Shown one piece after another: positions 26,519 to 34,610 of a stretch of 46,838 bases of DNA. This stretch comes from a bacterium (GTDB lineage: Bacteria; Ratteibacteria; UBA8468; B48-G9; DSTR01). The notes under the pieces were generated by a model. That model was not told the DNA's origin. It ran no database searches and saw only the letters and a list, made by a program, of their open reading frames with translations. The translations under genes were made by a program, and so were the position numbers. Positions within the stretch are counted from its first letter, which is position 1. Each line of letters starts with the position of its first letter. The stretch covers positions 1-46,838 of the forward strand of contig JAKPFT010000010.1 of assembly GCA_029551285.1 (NCBI GenBank), given 5' to 3'.

Positions 26519-27175
26519 TTATTCCTGAAGAGCCACCACCCGGCAGGGACAGCCGCTGACACCTTTAACCTTTAATGGCAAAGCCATCAACCTGACCCTT
26601 GGTTTTCTAATTCGGTCAAGATTTACCAGGGGCGCAACCACCAGGACATCACGAGCAAAAAGGTCTTTCAGAAGCCCGGTCGGCTGGTAGTAATCATCGT
26701 AAATAGTCATATCGCCTGCCAGCAGGGTAATCCCTTTCTCCAGCACCCAGGCCATGCTTTCCGGAGTGAAATGGGGGCTATCCTTGACAAAATTCTCCTT
26801 ATTCCAGAATTTTTCCCAGCCAGTGGCCACAATCAGCCCTTCACCTCTTTTGATTTCAACGCTTGTTTTTTTCAAGTCTTCCACAGTGATAATGCCTCTG
26901 GGCCCTCTGGGTATCTTCATCACTGAAACCATCAGGATAAGCCGGTTCAGGGGAATCTGCTCAATTGTCGGTTTGCCCTTGAACATCTCGGCGGATGTCT
27001 GCACATAGGTCGCTGAGGACGAAGAAAAAGTAATGCGGTGGGCATTTACCTTATACTCGGCGTAGGCTGTTTCCTCCTCCAGAGAACTGACCTGGGTTAT
27101 TTCCACCTTGGGGTACGGCCCGCCGTATTCCCACATGCCATTCTCAATCGTTCCGGTCAAATCTATGTATTCCAC
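26519..27175 (-). CDS. Cyclase-family (kynurenine formamidase-like) protein without the metal motif
   Basis: A 218-residue protein of the cyclase fold (PF04199 type): IDLTGTIENGMWEYGGPYPKVEI at the start, LIVATGWEKFW in the middle, SMAWVLEKGITLLAGDMTIYDD, and VVAPLVNLD near the end. In active members the HxGTHxDxPxH motif binds the metal. Here the matching region reads HRITFSSSSATYVQTSAEMF, so the second His and the Asp are absent. The protein is either a non-hydrolytic relative or has another chemistry. GTG 27175 is preferred over TTG 27199 because GGGAGG precedes it by four bases. It is the last gene of the flavin/Fe-S dehydrogenase operon. Confidence 0.75.
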   Translation of the reverse strand: MEYIDLTGTIENGMWEYGGPYPKVEITQVSSLEEETAYAEYKVNAHRITFSSSSATYVQTSAEMFKGKPTIEQIPLNRLILMVSVMKIPRGPRGIITVEDLKKTSVEIKRGEGLIVATGWEKFWNKENFVKDSPHFTPESMAWVLEKGITLLAGDMTIYDDYYQPTGLLKDLFARDVLVVAPLVNLDRIRKPRVRLMALPLKVKGVSGCPCRVVALQE

Positions 27176-27214
27176 CTTGCCTCCCTGTATTTTCCACAAA
27201 TATTTTCTGCTTTA

Positions 27215-27490
27215 CTATTTCTCACTCAACACCCTTATTTTCACCGGTCTAACAGGCGGCCTGGCTCTCGCGGGCAGGAGTACTGGCATGGACTTTCCTG
27301 TCTCCCGGGCGATAAGTCTGGCAATCAAAGGGCCACACGTCTTTCCCTGACAGAGCCCCATACCTGCTCGCAACACTCTCCTCACGGCATCCACATCATG
27401 GGCGCCATTTCTAATAGCCTCCACAATGGCTTTTTCCCTTACTTCTTCACACCGGCAGACGATAGGATTGCCGCAATTACGGTTTCTCAT
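27215..27490 (-). CDS. BFD-like [2Fe-2S] protein, small dehydrogenase subunit
   Basis: A 91-residue protein with the bacterioferritin-associated-ferredoxin-like cysteine pattern: VCRCEEV (CxC) followed about 32 residues later by GLCQGKTCGP (CxxxxC). Such domains end the alpha subunit of, or stand next to, opine, glycine, D-amino-acid and proline dehydrogenase complexes and hold one [2Fe-2S] cluster. Here it is a separate gene 9 bases after the 4Fe-4S subunit. It probably passes electrons between flavins within the complex. Confidence 0.85.
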   Translation of the reverse strand: MRNRNCGNPIVCRCEEVREKAIVEAIRNGAHDVDAVRRVLRAGMGLCQGKTCGPLIARLIARETGKSMPVLLPARARPPVRPVKIRVLSEK

Positions 27491-27499
27491 TTTTTCCTC

Positions 27500-27949
27500 T
27501 CAAGGAGTATGGTTTCTTTTCCTTTTGAAATAACAGACCTTTCGGTAAAATTTCCTGGGAAAAGAAAAAGTAACCAGCGCTGTTTGCTGGTTTTTTTCCG
27601 GAGCGATCAGCCTTACGATTTTTCCTTCGGTCAGTTGCCTGCCCTGCCTGTCAACTGCCATCACCGTCTCGCCTGGTTCTGGCAGAGGCAACAACTCATA
27701 GGGCACGGTGAGCGCAGCCTCGTCTTTCCGGAAACGATAATTTAATATGGAAATTGCCAGACCTGGACAGATGGGAAGACATCTTCCGCAACCGGTACAC
27801 TTTTCCTCATCCAGTAACGGAATGTTGGTGATGGGTTGGCCCACTTTGATGGCTCCGGAAGGGCAGATTGTCTCGCAGGGATTACAGGGTATTTCTTCGG
27901 GACAATCAATGATAGCCACCGGACCCTTCTTTAACCTTTTCAAACTCAC
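27500..27949 (-). CDS. Two-cluster 4Fe-4S ferredoxin subunit
   Basis: A 149-residue protein with two [4Fe-4S] motifs: IDCPEEIPCNPCETICPSGAI and CTGCGRCLPICPG. A beta-rich C-terminal part of about 85 residues (VMAVDRQGRQLTEGKIVRLI) follows, of a kind seen in the ferredoxin subunit of multimeric proline/opine-type dehydrogenases. GTG 27949 is the likely start, after AAAGGA; an earlier in-frame start lies deep in the preceding gene. It overlaps the FAD subunit gene by 44 bases, so it is strongly coupled. Likely role: exporting electrons from the flavins to a soluble carrier. Confidence 0.85.
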   Translation of the reverse strand: MSLKRLKKGPVAIIDCPEEIPCNPCETICPSGAIKVGQPITNIPLLDEEKCTGCGRCLPICPGLAISILNYRFRKDEAALTVPYELLPLPEPGETVMAVDRQGRQLTEGKIVRLIAPEKNQQTALVTFSFPRKFYRKVCYFKRKRNHTP

Positions 27950-29027
27950 GAAAAATCCTTTCTTTCTCCTTCTGCCTGAAGTCGCCATACGGACCTCGTC
28001 TTAAGGAAACCAGACTTTGACTTATCACCTTTCTTCTCCCGGCCGCCTCTGCTGGAGATATCCTCTTCAGGGACTCCAGAACACTCACCGCGGCAAGTTT
28101 ACCTTCTTCCATGGCTGTTGACGCTTCCTCAATGCCGCTAATATCTCCAGCGACATATATACCTGGTAGTGTGGTTTCCAGGTTCGCACCATGTAACGGC
28201 ACAAACCCACCCAGTAACGGGAAATAGCCAAAACGACAGCCAGCCATCCAGGCCAGTTCAGCCAGGGGACTTAAACCAACAGCCATACAGACTAAATCGG
28301 CGGAGATGGTTCGCTTGCTGCCAGCCATCGGTTGAAGTTTGCTGTCAACCCTGGAGATAACCACTTCCTCCACCTTTTCCCGGCCCCGCGCCTCCACCAC
28401 CGTCCAGGAAGTAAGGATTTCCACGCCAAGCCGGGCCAGTTTGTTAGCATGAACCTTATAACCTCCCACCTCCGGTAAAATTTCCAGTACTGCCTTCACC
28501 TGGCAACCGGCCTGGATTAGTTGATAACCAACGATCAGCCCGACATTCCCGGAGCCAACCATGATGGCTTCCTTACCCGGGAGAACCCGGTGAATATTCA
28601 TCATGGTTTGCGCGGCCCCGGCGCCCATAACACCAGGCAGCGTCCACCCCGGAAAATTCAGAGTGTTCTCGCTGGCCCCGCAACTCAGAATGATTCTCTC
28701 AGCCCTTACCGCAACATTATGTTTATTGAAGAAAACCACGCCGGCGGTCATGTCAGGGAAAAGACCCCAGACGACAGAATTTAACATAATTTCCACGCCC
28801 GCATTTTCGCATTCCCGAAGCAGTCTGGTGCCTATTTCAAAACCACGCACCCCGGCTGAGTGGTCCCTGGAACCGAAAAAACGATGAATCTGCTTGAAAA
28901 GCTGACCACCAGCCACCCCATTTTCATCAACGACCAGCACCCTGGCGCCGCCTCTGGCAACCTCTATAGCCGCTGAGAGCCCGGCTGGTCCGGCACCCAC
29001 AATCAGAACTTCTACTTTTTTCTCCAC
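27906..29027 (-). CDS. FAD/NAD(P)-binding oxidoreductase, alpha-type subunit of an amine/opine/proline-type dehydrogenase
   Basis: A 373-residue two-dinucleotide-binding-domain flavoprotein: VLIVGAGPAGLSAAIEVARGG at residues 6-26, a second nucleotide site MVGSGNVGLIVGYQL, and the FAD motif GIYVAGDISGIEEASTAM near the end. This is the pattern of HcnB, opine oxidase A and proline dehydrogenase alpha subunits. Those often carry a C-terminal BFD domain, which here is a separate gene. In such complexes this FAD passes electrons on while the DAO-type subunit oxidises the substrate. It overlaps its neighbours on both sides. Confidence 0.85.
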   Translation of the reverse strand: MEKKVEVLIVGAGPAGLSAAIEVARGGARVLVVDENGVAGGQLFKQIHRFFGSRDHSAGVRGFEIGTRLLRECENAGVEIMLNSVVWGLFPDMTAGVVFFNKHNVAVRAERIILSCGASENTLNFPGWTLPGVMGAGAAQTMMNIHRVLPGKEAIMVGSGNVGLIVGYQLIQAGCQVKAVLEILPEVGGYKVHANKLARLGVEILTSWTVVEARGREKVEEVVISRVDSKLQPMAGSKRTISADLVCMAVGLSPLAELAWMAGCRFGYFPLLGGFVPLHGANLETTLPGIYVAGDISGIEEASTAMEEGKLAAVSVLESLKRISPAEAAGRRKVISQSLVSLRRGPYGDFRQKEKERIFREFEKVKEGSGGYH

Positions 29028-29326
29028 TGGCCAAGTCCTTGCTGGGTTTCAATCACCATCCCATCTCTCACCGGGGTGATACAGGTTCTAACATTTGCCA
29101 CCCCATCCACAGTCATCACGCAATCCGTGCACCTTCCCAGCCCGCAGAAGTAACCCCGGGGCTGTCCTTCCTTTCTGGTATACCTGAACTTTTTAATGCC
29201 CGCCGCCCACAGAGCCGCAGCAATGGGTTCTCCTTCATAGGCCTCTATTTTCCTTCCGTCAACAAAAATAAAGACCTTTTTCCGAACAGGTATCTCGGGC
29301 AAAATCGGGTGTTTTACTATTCTCAT
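29012..29326 (-). CDS. Small [2Fe-2S] subunit (HcnA/SoxA-N type)
   Basis: A 104-residue protein with a plant-type [2Fe-2S] fold of the Fer2_4 group: VFIFVDGRKIEAYEGEPIAAALWAAG, then CGLGRCTDCVMTVDG and the fourth ligand in VRTCITPV. It overlaps the FAD subunit by 16 bases and the DAO subunit by 4 (ATGA), so subunits are probably made in equal amounts. Known relatives serve hydrogen cyanide synthase and opine, sarcosine or proline oxidising complexes. Confidence 0.85.
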   Translation of the reverse strand: MRIVKHPILPEIPVRKKVFIFVDGRKIEAYEGEPIAAALWAAGIKKFRYTRKEGQPRGYFCGLGRCTDCVMTVDGVANVRTCITPVRDGMVIETQQGLGQWRKK

Positions 29327-30561
29327 GTTCGCGCAAAAAACTCGCTCAGTGAGGTACAGTTATATTCCGTCGGCCAGCGGAAGTTCTTCCTGTAATATTT
29401 CTCCGGCCCGAAAGCCACAAGAGGTGCCGGCACCTTATCCGTGATGACCATTTCCGAGACCAGTTCGCCTATGATGCAGGCATAGGCCATACCATTATAA
29501 AAACCGGCTGATAGATACAAACCCTCAATTTCCGGAACCTTACCGATGACCGGCAGAAAGTCAGGGCCAAGCGCCATCGTACCTGCCCAGGCTCTGATGA
29601 TGGATAGATCGCCCAACCCCGGGTAGAGACAGGAGAAGACCCTGGCAGCCCCGGTAACCTCTGGCTGGTAAACAGTCTCGTCGTACTGTCCCTGCCTTGA
29701 CATGGCGAGAGCACGCAACCCGCCAGCCACTAAGTTGCCGCTGCCAGGCTGGATGTTGGTGTACACAGCCTCGCCGTCAAGAAAGGCTTCCACCGGACAA
29801 ATTGGCAGGGCCGAAGCAGGTTCAGTCACAGCCGCAATCTGTCGCAGCGGCAGAATATCAATCTCCGGAACCAGCAAAGAGGACCAGGCATTGGTAGCGT
29901 TAATCACTTTCCCGGCCCTTATTTTCTTGCCACTGCTTGTTTCTACGCCCTGGACCTTTCCCTTCTTCTTCAGAATTTTTTTCACCTCTGTATGAGGAAA
30001 AACCGCCCCGCCCAGCCGGACTACATTCTTCGCAAACCCATGGGTATAAAGAAAAGGATTGATGGTGCCATCCGAAGCTCGGTACCTGGCTCCTTTGATT
30101 TCCGTGGTGAGTACCGGACACAGTCTTAAGGTCTCCTCTCGCCCTAAAAATTCCACCTCCCTATCTCCTGCTTTTTTTTGTATCCTGACGATCTCTTCCA
30201 GTTCCTGCCTTTCCCCTTCGGTCAGAGCAATATCAAGCGAACCTGTTCTGTGATATTCCAATTCCACGTCCAGTTCTCTGGAAAGGCCTTGTAACATTCG
30301 GTTGTTTTCCCCGGTCAAGGCAAGCCTTCTTTTTATGCTTTCTTCATTTCTGTCCCGGCCTTCCAGTTGAATTACCTGGCCGCCATTTCTTCCTGACGCT
30401 CCTGAACAGATATTCCTTCTTTCCAGGACAATCACTTCCTTGTTTTTCCTGGCCAGGTGGTAGGCTATGGAACAACCGAAAAGCCCGCCGCCAATAACCA
30501 CATGTGCACATTCCCGGGGCAGGTCTGAAGAAAAGTTTTCCCCACTTGCTGGATGAGACAT
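29323..30561 (-). CDS. DAO-family FAD oxidoreductase, catalytic subunit
   Basis: A 412-residue D-amino-acid-oxidase-type flavoprotein. The FAD site is VVIGGGLFGCSIAYHLARKNKEVIVLER (about residues 21-48), followed by the conserved GASGRNGGQV. The C-terminal RAWAGTMALGPDFLPVIGKVPEIEGLYLSAGFYNGMAYA closes the FAD site. This subunit would oxidise a secondary amine or imino acid such as an opine, proline, hydroxyproline, glycine or sarcosine. The substrate cannot be read from the sequence. No amino acid transporter is near, so an internally produced amino acid or opine is possible. Confidence 0.88.
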   Translation of the reverse strand: MSHPASGENFSSDLPRECAHVVIGGGLFGCSIAYHLARKNKEVIVLERRNICSGASGRNGGQVIQLEGRDRNEESIKRRLALTGENNRMLQGLSRELDVELEYHRTGSLDIALTEGERQELEEIVRIQKKAGDREVEFLGREETLRLCPVLTTEIKGARYRASDGTINPFLYTHGFAKNVVRLGGAVFPHTEVKKILKKKGKVQGVETSSGKKIRAGKVINATNAWSSLLVPEIDILPLRQIAAVTEPASALPICPVEAFLDGEAVYTNIQPGSGNLVAGGLRALAMSRQGQYDETVYQPEVTGAARVFSCLYPGLGDLSIIRAWAGTMALGPDFLPVIGKVPEIEGLYLSAGFYNGMAYACIIGELVSEMVITDKVPAPLVAFGPEKYYRKNFRWPTEYNCTSLSEFFART

Positions 30562-30582
30562 CTTCTTTTTTCTCCCGCAATT

Positions 30583-31560
30583 TCACAGAAGGTAGATTCT
30601 GCGACCTTCCTTCGCCGAACGCAGCGCTGCCTGGCAAACTTCTATTGTCTTTATCGCCTCGGCAGGGGGTACGACCATTTGCTCCTTGCCTGAAACTTCC
30701 TTAACGAAATGGTCTGTGTCAACCTGGTAGGGGTCCCGGACAGGCAAAACCAGATTCTGCCTTCCTTCATCTGTCACCAGAAACAACCCGTTTTCCCGGG
30801 TTAATCCTGGCGTCTTTTTGTATTCAAGATAGCCTGTCTCACCCACAATAGCCCAGCCCATTTCATTCGGGGCCATAATCCCATGACCCTGCATAGAAAA
30901 GCCACAGCCTCCCTTACAGAATTTCAGCATCACCAGGCCGGAACTCACCACCAGGTCCTTTCCCTCTTTTCGGTCGTCCAGAACAGCCTCCACCCATTCC
31001 ACTTCACCAAAAAGGTAGCGAAATTGGTCAATGTGGTGGTAGTTCAGAAAGATAAAGGTATTTCCCCGCAAACTCTCCTGGCCATACCACTTGATGACTT
31101 TTCTTCCATACCACAAAAACGGGGTCGTGAATAAGAGCCTTCCAATCCGGGAAAGGTTTTCCAGGCAGGGTTTTACCCACGGCTCAAATCTCATGGTATG
31201 CCCGGGGTGAAGAATCAGTCCGCTCTTTTCTGCCAGGGCAACCATCTCCTTGGCTTGGTCAGAGGATGTTGCCAGGGGATATTCCACCAGCACGTGCTTC
31301 CCGGCCGCCAGCGCCTTCATCGCGAACTCAAAATGTAAACTGTTGGGCACTGACAGGATGACGGCTTCAACTCCGGCCTGTCTCAGAAAGGTTTCATACC
31401 TCCGGAAAGCCGCTGCCCCGTATTTCCCGGCCACTGCATCTGCAGCCTCTGAAGAGTCACAAACAGCCACAAGTTGCGCCAGATGATGCTGACTGACCCA
31501 TTTTGCCCGGAGCTGCCCCATCCCCCCGGCGCCAACAATGCCCACCTTAATTCTGTCCAT
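30583..31560 (-). CDS. Gfo/Idh/MocA-family protein with EYP in place of EKP
   Basis: A 325-residue protein with the Rossmann motif VGIVGAGGMGQLRA at the start. The family catalytic motif EKP reads VLVEYPLATSSDQAKEM, so the lysine is a tyrosine, the same change found in biliverdin reductases. The FLNYHHIDQFRYLFGEVEWVEA helix keeps the region that contacts substrate. It may reduce or bind a substrate with other chemistry than the sugar dehydrogenases. ATG 31560 is chosen over TTG 31578 by homology. It opens the dehydrogenase operon; the DAO gene follows after 21 bases, so its product may use or feed the imino-acid dehydrogenase. Confidence 0.85.
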   Translation of the reverse strand: MDRIKVGIVGAGGMGQLRAKWVSQHHLAQLVAVCDSSEAADAVAGKYGAAAFRRYETFLRQAGVEAVILSVPNSLHFEFAMKALAAGKHVLVEYPLATSSDQAKEMVALAEKSGLILHPGHTMRFEPWVKPCLENLSRIGRLLFTTPFLWYGRKVIKWYGQESLRGNTFIFLNYHHIDQFRYLFGEVEWVEAVLDDRKEGKDLVVSSGLVMLKFCKGGCGFSMQGHGIMAPNEMGWAIVGETGYLEYKKTPGLTRENGLFLVTDEGRQNLVLPVRDPYQVDTDHFVKEVSGKEQMVVPPAEAIKTIEVCQAALRSAKEGRRIYLL

Positions 31561-31614
31561 ACGCTTCTCACGATTCAAACCAGATGAGAGAGGAAACTAT
31601 CTCCCTCCAACCGC

Positions 31615-31623
31615 TGGTATGAT
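31615..31623 (+). promoter_or_regulatory. Extended -10 promoter candidate, nearly leaderless
   Basis: TGG-TATGAT lies 12 bases before ATG 31636, giving a predicted 5' end about six bases before the start codon. No Shine-Dalgarno is present. The layout matches the sites at 5187 and 41381. Confidence 0.35.
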
Positions 31624-31635
31624 ACACTAACAGAT

Positions 31636-33432
31636 ATGTCTCTTCCAGCGCAAAGGCCGATGACAGTACCCAGTATCTTCAGGTCATGGAAAAGCAAAAT
31701 CTTTGACGAGGAAATCTGCCACGCCCCTGAAGTCTATACTGACGCTGAACTGCAACGTCTTAAAAATGCTGGCCACACTGGTATCTGGGTGGCTGGTATT
31801 CTGAGAGAACTTTCCTGTTCCATGATTTTCCCGGAATTCAACCGCAAGAAAAACACCTTCAGACAAAAGGCCCTGAACCACCTTGTTCAACGTGCCAGAA
31901 AACACGGCCTTGACGTCTTTGTCTATCTTGTTGAACCCAGAAATCTCAACATCACTGACTCTTTCTGGAAGAAATACCCGGAACTCAGAGGTACCCGCGG
32001 GACCGCCGCGGTAGTGGAGTATGAATATGGCTACGCCATGTGCACTTCGGACAAAAGAGTGCTTGACTTCCTTGAAGATGCAACGGCTAACCTTTTCAGA
32101 ATGGTGCCAGGCCTGAAAGGTCTCATCCTGGTGACGGCCAGTGAACATTTGCACCACTGTCTTTCTTTTGCCACCCCGGTCTGGCCCCATCTCTACCAGA
32201 AACAATATCCTGACCTTTGTCCGAGGTGCCGCGACAGAAAGGCCGTGGAGATTGTCAGTGAGATTATCAACGCCATAGTTAGAGGGGCTTTCTCTGTTAA
32301 TAAAGAGGCACAACTTATTGCCTCTGCCTGGGGGTGGACCTGGTACGAAGAGGTACCCCACGCCGAACTGATTGATGCCCTTGACCCCCGGGTAGCAATA
32401 GAAACTTTCCTGGAAAAAGGTGGCGTTAAAAGGTACCCGGACCAGGGGAAAATAACCATCAACGAGTACGCTCTGAGTTATTCCGGTCCCTCTCCTTATG
32501 TGCGAAAACTGGCTGCCTACCTGGCCAGGAAAAGGCGAAAACTATATCTTAAACTCGTTCTGGGAACGACCCACGAATTGATAACCATACCCTGCCTGCC
32601 AGTACCGACGCGCGTATATGAAAAAGTCAGCCGGGCGGCCCGGTTGAAACCGTACGGCTACCTATCTTTTACCTTCGGGACTATGCCCTGCATCAACTTA
32701 AGAGTTTTTGAGAAATTCATCGCGCTAAAGAGGCAACCGCAAAACAAGAAAGAATTTCTCAGGATGGTGGCTGAGGAATATTTTCCAGGAGGCCAATTTG
32801 AGAAACTCTATCAAGCCTGGAGATACTTCCTTTCAGCCCTTGACCTTTATCCCTTCAGCAACAAACTTATGTACTATGGACCTGTTTCTTTCGCTCTGGC
32901 CTACTGTCAGTACCCCGGGCCGGTTAAGGGCAGCCCGATGAGACCAACCTGGCTTCCATTTTTCAGGCATGGCGATGACCTAAGTTCTGTGTGTACTGAT
33001 TTCCCGGAAAAAACCATCATTAAAAGATTTGAAGAAATGGCCAGGCGATGGAACAGGGGGCTGGTTTACTATCGTCAGGCTCTGGCCACTGTTTGCCCGC
33101 AGCGGAAAAACAGAGAACTGGCCATAGCCGAAATCATCCCCCTGATTTTCCTGTCGGTGGCCAACATCTTCAGGATACACCTGCTAAAAAAAAACTGGAA
33201 CCGGCGGTGTCTTGATACCTTCTTCCAGATATTGCGTGAAGAATGGAAGGTCTGTCAACAAGCCTTACCCCTGCTGAAAATGAATCCACTTCTTGGCTAT
33301 CACATTGAAGCCGGTCAGCATCTCTTTTCCGAAAAATTGGTCAGGCAAAAGATGCGCCACATTGAAAACTTGTTACCGGATAAAAGACAGGTGCAGCCCC
33401 CATTTCCCGCCGGTGGGAAAACTCATCGGTAA
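31636..33432 (+). CDS. Glycosidase-like TIM-barrel protein of unknown family (GH20/DUF4838-like)
   Basis: A 598-residue protein without a signal peptide. The first half looks like a (beta/alpha)8 barrel: TDAELQRLKNAGHTGIWV, NHLVQRARKHGLDVFVYLVEP, then LKGLILVTASEHLHHC. A zinc-type CPRCRDRK follows around residue 195, and SAWGWTWY around 235. This resembles hexosaminidase-superfamily proteins annotated as GH20-like in PVC-type bacteria. TASEHLHH holds a glutamate where the barrel's acid/base would be. The C-terminal 200 residues are helical and tyrosine/arginine rich. I cannot assign a precise family. It is divergent from the dehydrogenase operon, with a possible leaderless start. Confidence 0.6.
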   Translation: MSLPAQRPMTVPSIFRSWKSKIFDEEICHAPEVYTDAELQRLKNAGHTGIWVAGILRELSCSMIFPEFNRKKNTFRQKALNHLVQRARKHGLDVFVYLVEPRNLNITDSFWKKYPELRGTRGTAAVVEYEYGYAMCTSDKRVLDFLEDATANLFRMVPGLKGLILVTASEHLHHCLSFATPVWPHLYQKQYPDLCPRCRDRKAVEIVSEIINAIVRGAFSVNKEAQLIASAWGWTWYEEVPHAELIDALDPRVAIETFLEKGGVKRYPDQGKITINEYALSYSGPSPYVRKLAAYLARKRRKLYLKLVLGTTHELITIPCLPVPTRVYEKVSRAARLKPYGYLSFTFGTMPCINLRVFEKFIALKRQPQNKKEFLRMVAEEYFPGGQFEKLYQAWRYFLSALDLYPFSNKLMYYGPVSFALAYCQYPGPVKGSPMRPTWLPFFRHGDDLSSVCTDFPEKTIIKRFEEMARRWNRGLVYYRQALATVCPQRKNRELAIAEIIPLIFLSVANIFRIHLLKKNWNRRCLDTFFQILREEWKVCQQALPLLKMNPLLGYHIEAGQHLFSEKLVRQKMRHIENLLPDKRQVQPPFPAGGKTHR

Positions 33433-33492
33433 GGTTGGCGCTATCCCTGACAGGAAAGTTCCGCAGAAGGAAAGATTCTTTTTATCCCGGGA

Positions 33493-34419
33493 CTACTGGA
33501 ACTGTGAGTTGTTCAACGCCCGGCGCCAGTAAGCGACACTTTCCCTGACCTCTGTTATAGCCTGGCTGTCCCGGGGTTCATAAAACGGCACGAAAATCTC
33601 CACCAGAAGAGTCATTTCGGAGACTCCTGACCTGATGAGAGCCTGCAGTACTTTCTCTGCCCGGATAAGACCACGCCGATTGAAGGCAGGGGTGAAAGGC
33701 CAGTGCCGGCTTGCTTTTGAGTCGGTCTGATGGAGATGGACTGCTTCCGCCCACCGGCCGCACCTTCTCAACCAGTGATAGGGGTCACGCTCAGCCTTGC
33801 TGCCACTAACAGCAAGATGGTGGCCGACATCAAGACACAACCTGATGGGTAAAGCAGCCCTTTCATTCAGGCGCTCCATCATCTCCAGGGTTTCTTCAAC
33901 TGTGGCTGGCGGCTCTCTTCTTACCGACATGGGCTCAATCAGGAAAAATTCCAGTCCGCAGGCCGCCGCCTTTTCAGCAAGTTCCCACAGGAGTTGCTGC
34001 GCCTGTTCAATCCTCTTTCGGCACAGTTCGGGCCGGGCTGCCTCAGCCAGGGAAAGTGCGCCGGTAAACCCTCCGGCGCCCCTGGCGCCAATCTCCGCGG
34101 CAAAGATTATGGCCGCCTTAAACCATCGCAAGCAATACTGGCGCCACTGTCTGTCAGGATGGTAAAGGAAACTGTTGTCGTGATGGCCAGAACCGGTGAA
34201 GACGCTGTGGATGCTGATGCTGTATCTGGCGGCAGCCTCACGAATCTCTGCCGCCAGCCGCTTCCGGTAAGCCGCAGGCCAGCCGGCTTCAAAACCATCA
34301 AGAGAATACTGCAGGCAATTCAGATTCAGTTCCTCTCTGACCAGCCGCAACTTCTCACAGGGACGCGGCCATCGGGTAGAGGTAAAATAAGTATTGACTC
34401 CCAGAGTGAAACGGGTCAT
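33493..34419 (-). CDS. Xylose-isomerase-like TIM barrel (ketose 3-epimerase type)
   Basis: A 308-residue sugar isomerase/epimerase: FTLGVNTYFTSTRWPRP at the start, HSVFTGSGHHDNSFLYHPD, metal-binding Glu in FFLIEPMSVRREPPATVEET, LCLDVGHH with Asp and His, AVHLHQTDSKASRHWPFTP, and a terminal Glu in TLLVEIFVPFYEP. The four metal ligands of the D-tagatose 3-epimerase group are all visible. The exact sugar is unknown. ATG 34419 matches the beginning of the family; upstream in-frame codons look non-coding. It converges with the preceding glycosidase-like gene over 60 bases in which I see no clear terminator. Confidence 0.85.
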   Translation of the reverse strand: MTRFTLGVNTYFTSTRWPRPCEKLRLVREELNLNCLQYSLDGFEAGWPAAYRKRLAAEIREAAARYSISIHSVFTGSGHHDNSFLYHPDRQWRQYCLRWFKAAIIFAAEIGARGAGGFTGALSLAEAARPELCRKRIEQAQQLLWELAEKAAACGLEFFLIEPMSVRREPPATVEETLEMMERLNERAALPIRLCLDVGHHLAVSGSKAERDPYHWLRRCGRWAEAVHLHQTDSKASRHWPFTPAFNRRGLIRAEKVLQALIRSGVSEMTLLVEIFVPFYEPRDSQAITEVRESVAYWRRALNNSQFQ

Positions 34420-34610
34420 AGTATTAGCCTGCCTAAGATTCACCACTCTTATTTTCCCCTTGTTGACCTTCCCTGTCAAAATGTTCTCCGCCGCTCAGCA
34501 AACCCTGAAAGGCCTGCGTCTTTTGCCTTCAACAGGCTGCGGGTGAAACTGGCTTTCTTGCCACAGTTTCCCCTTTAGTGACAAAATATAGCCATAGCAA
34601 GGAGGGGACT

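Noticed and set aside
26224-26559. Open frames inside fold-back copies A/A2, with matching frames in B (40936-41469, 41034-41240) and C
   Set aside because: The similarity between them follows from the repeat DNA. One frame of A has internal stops, and the changes favour base pairing rather than protein conservation.
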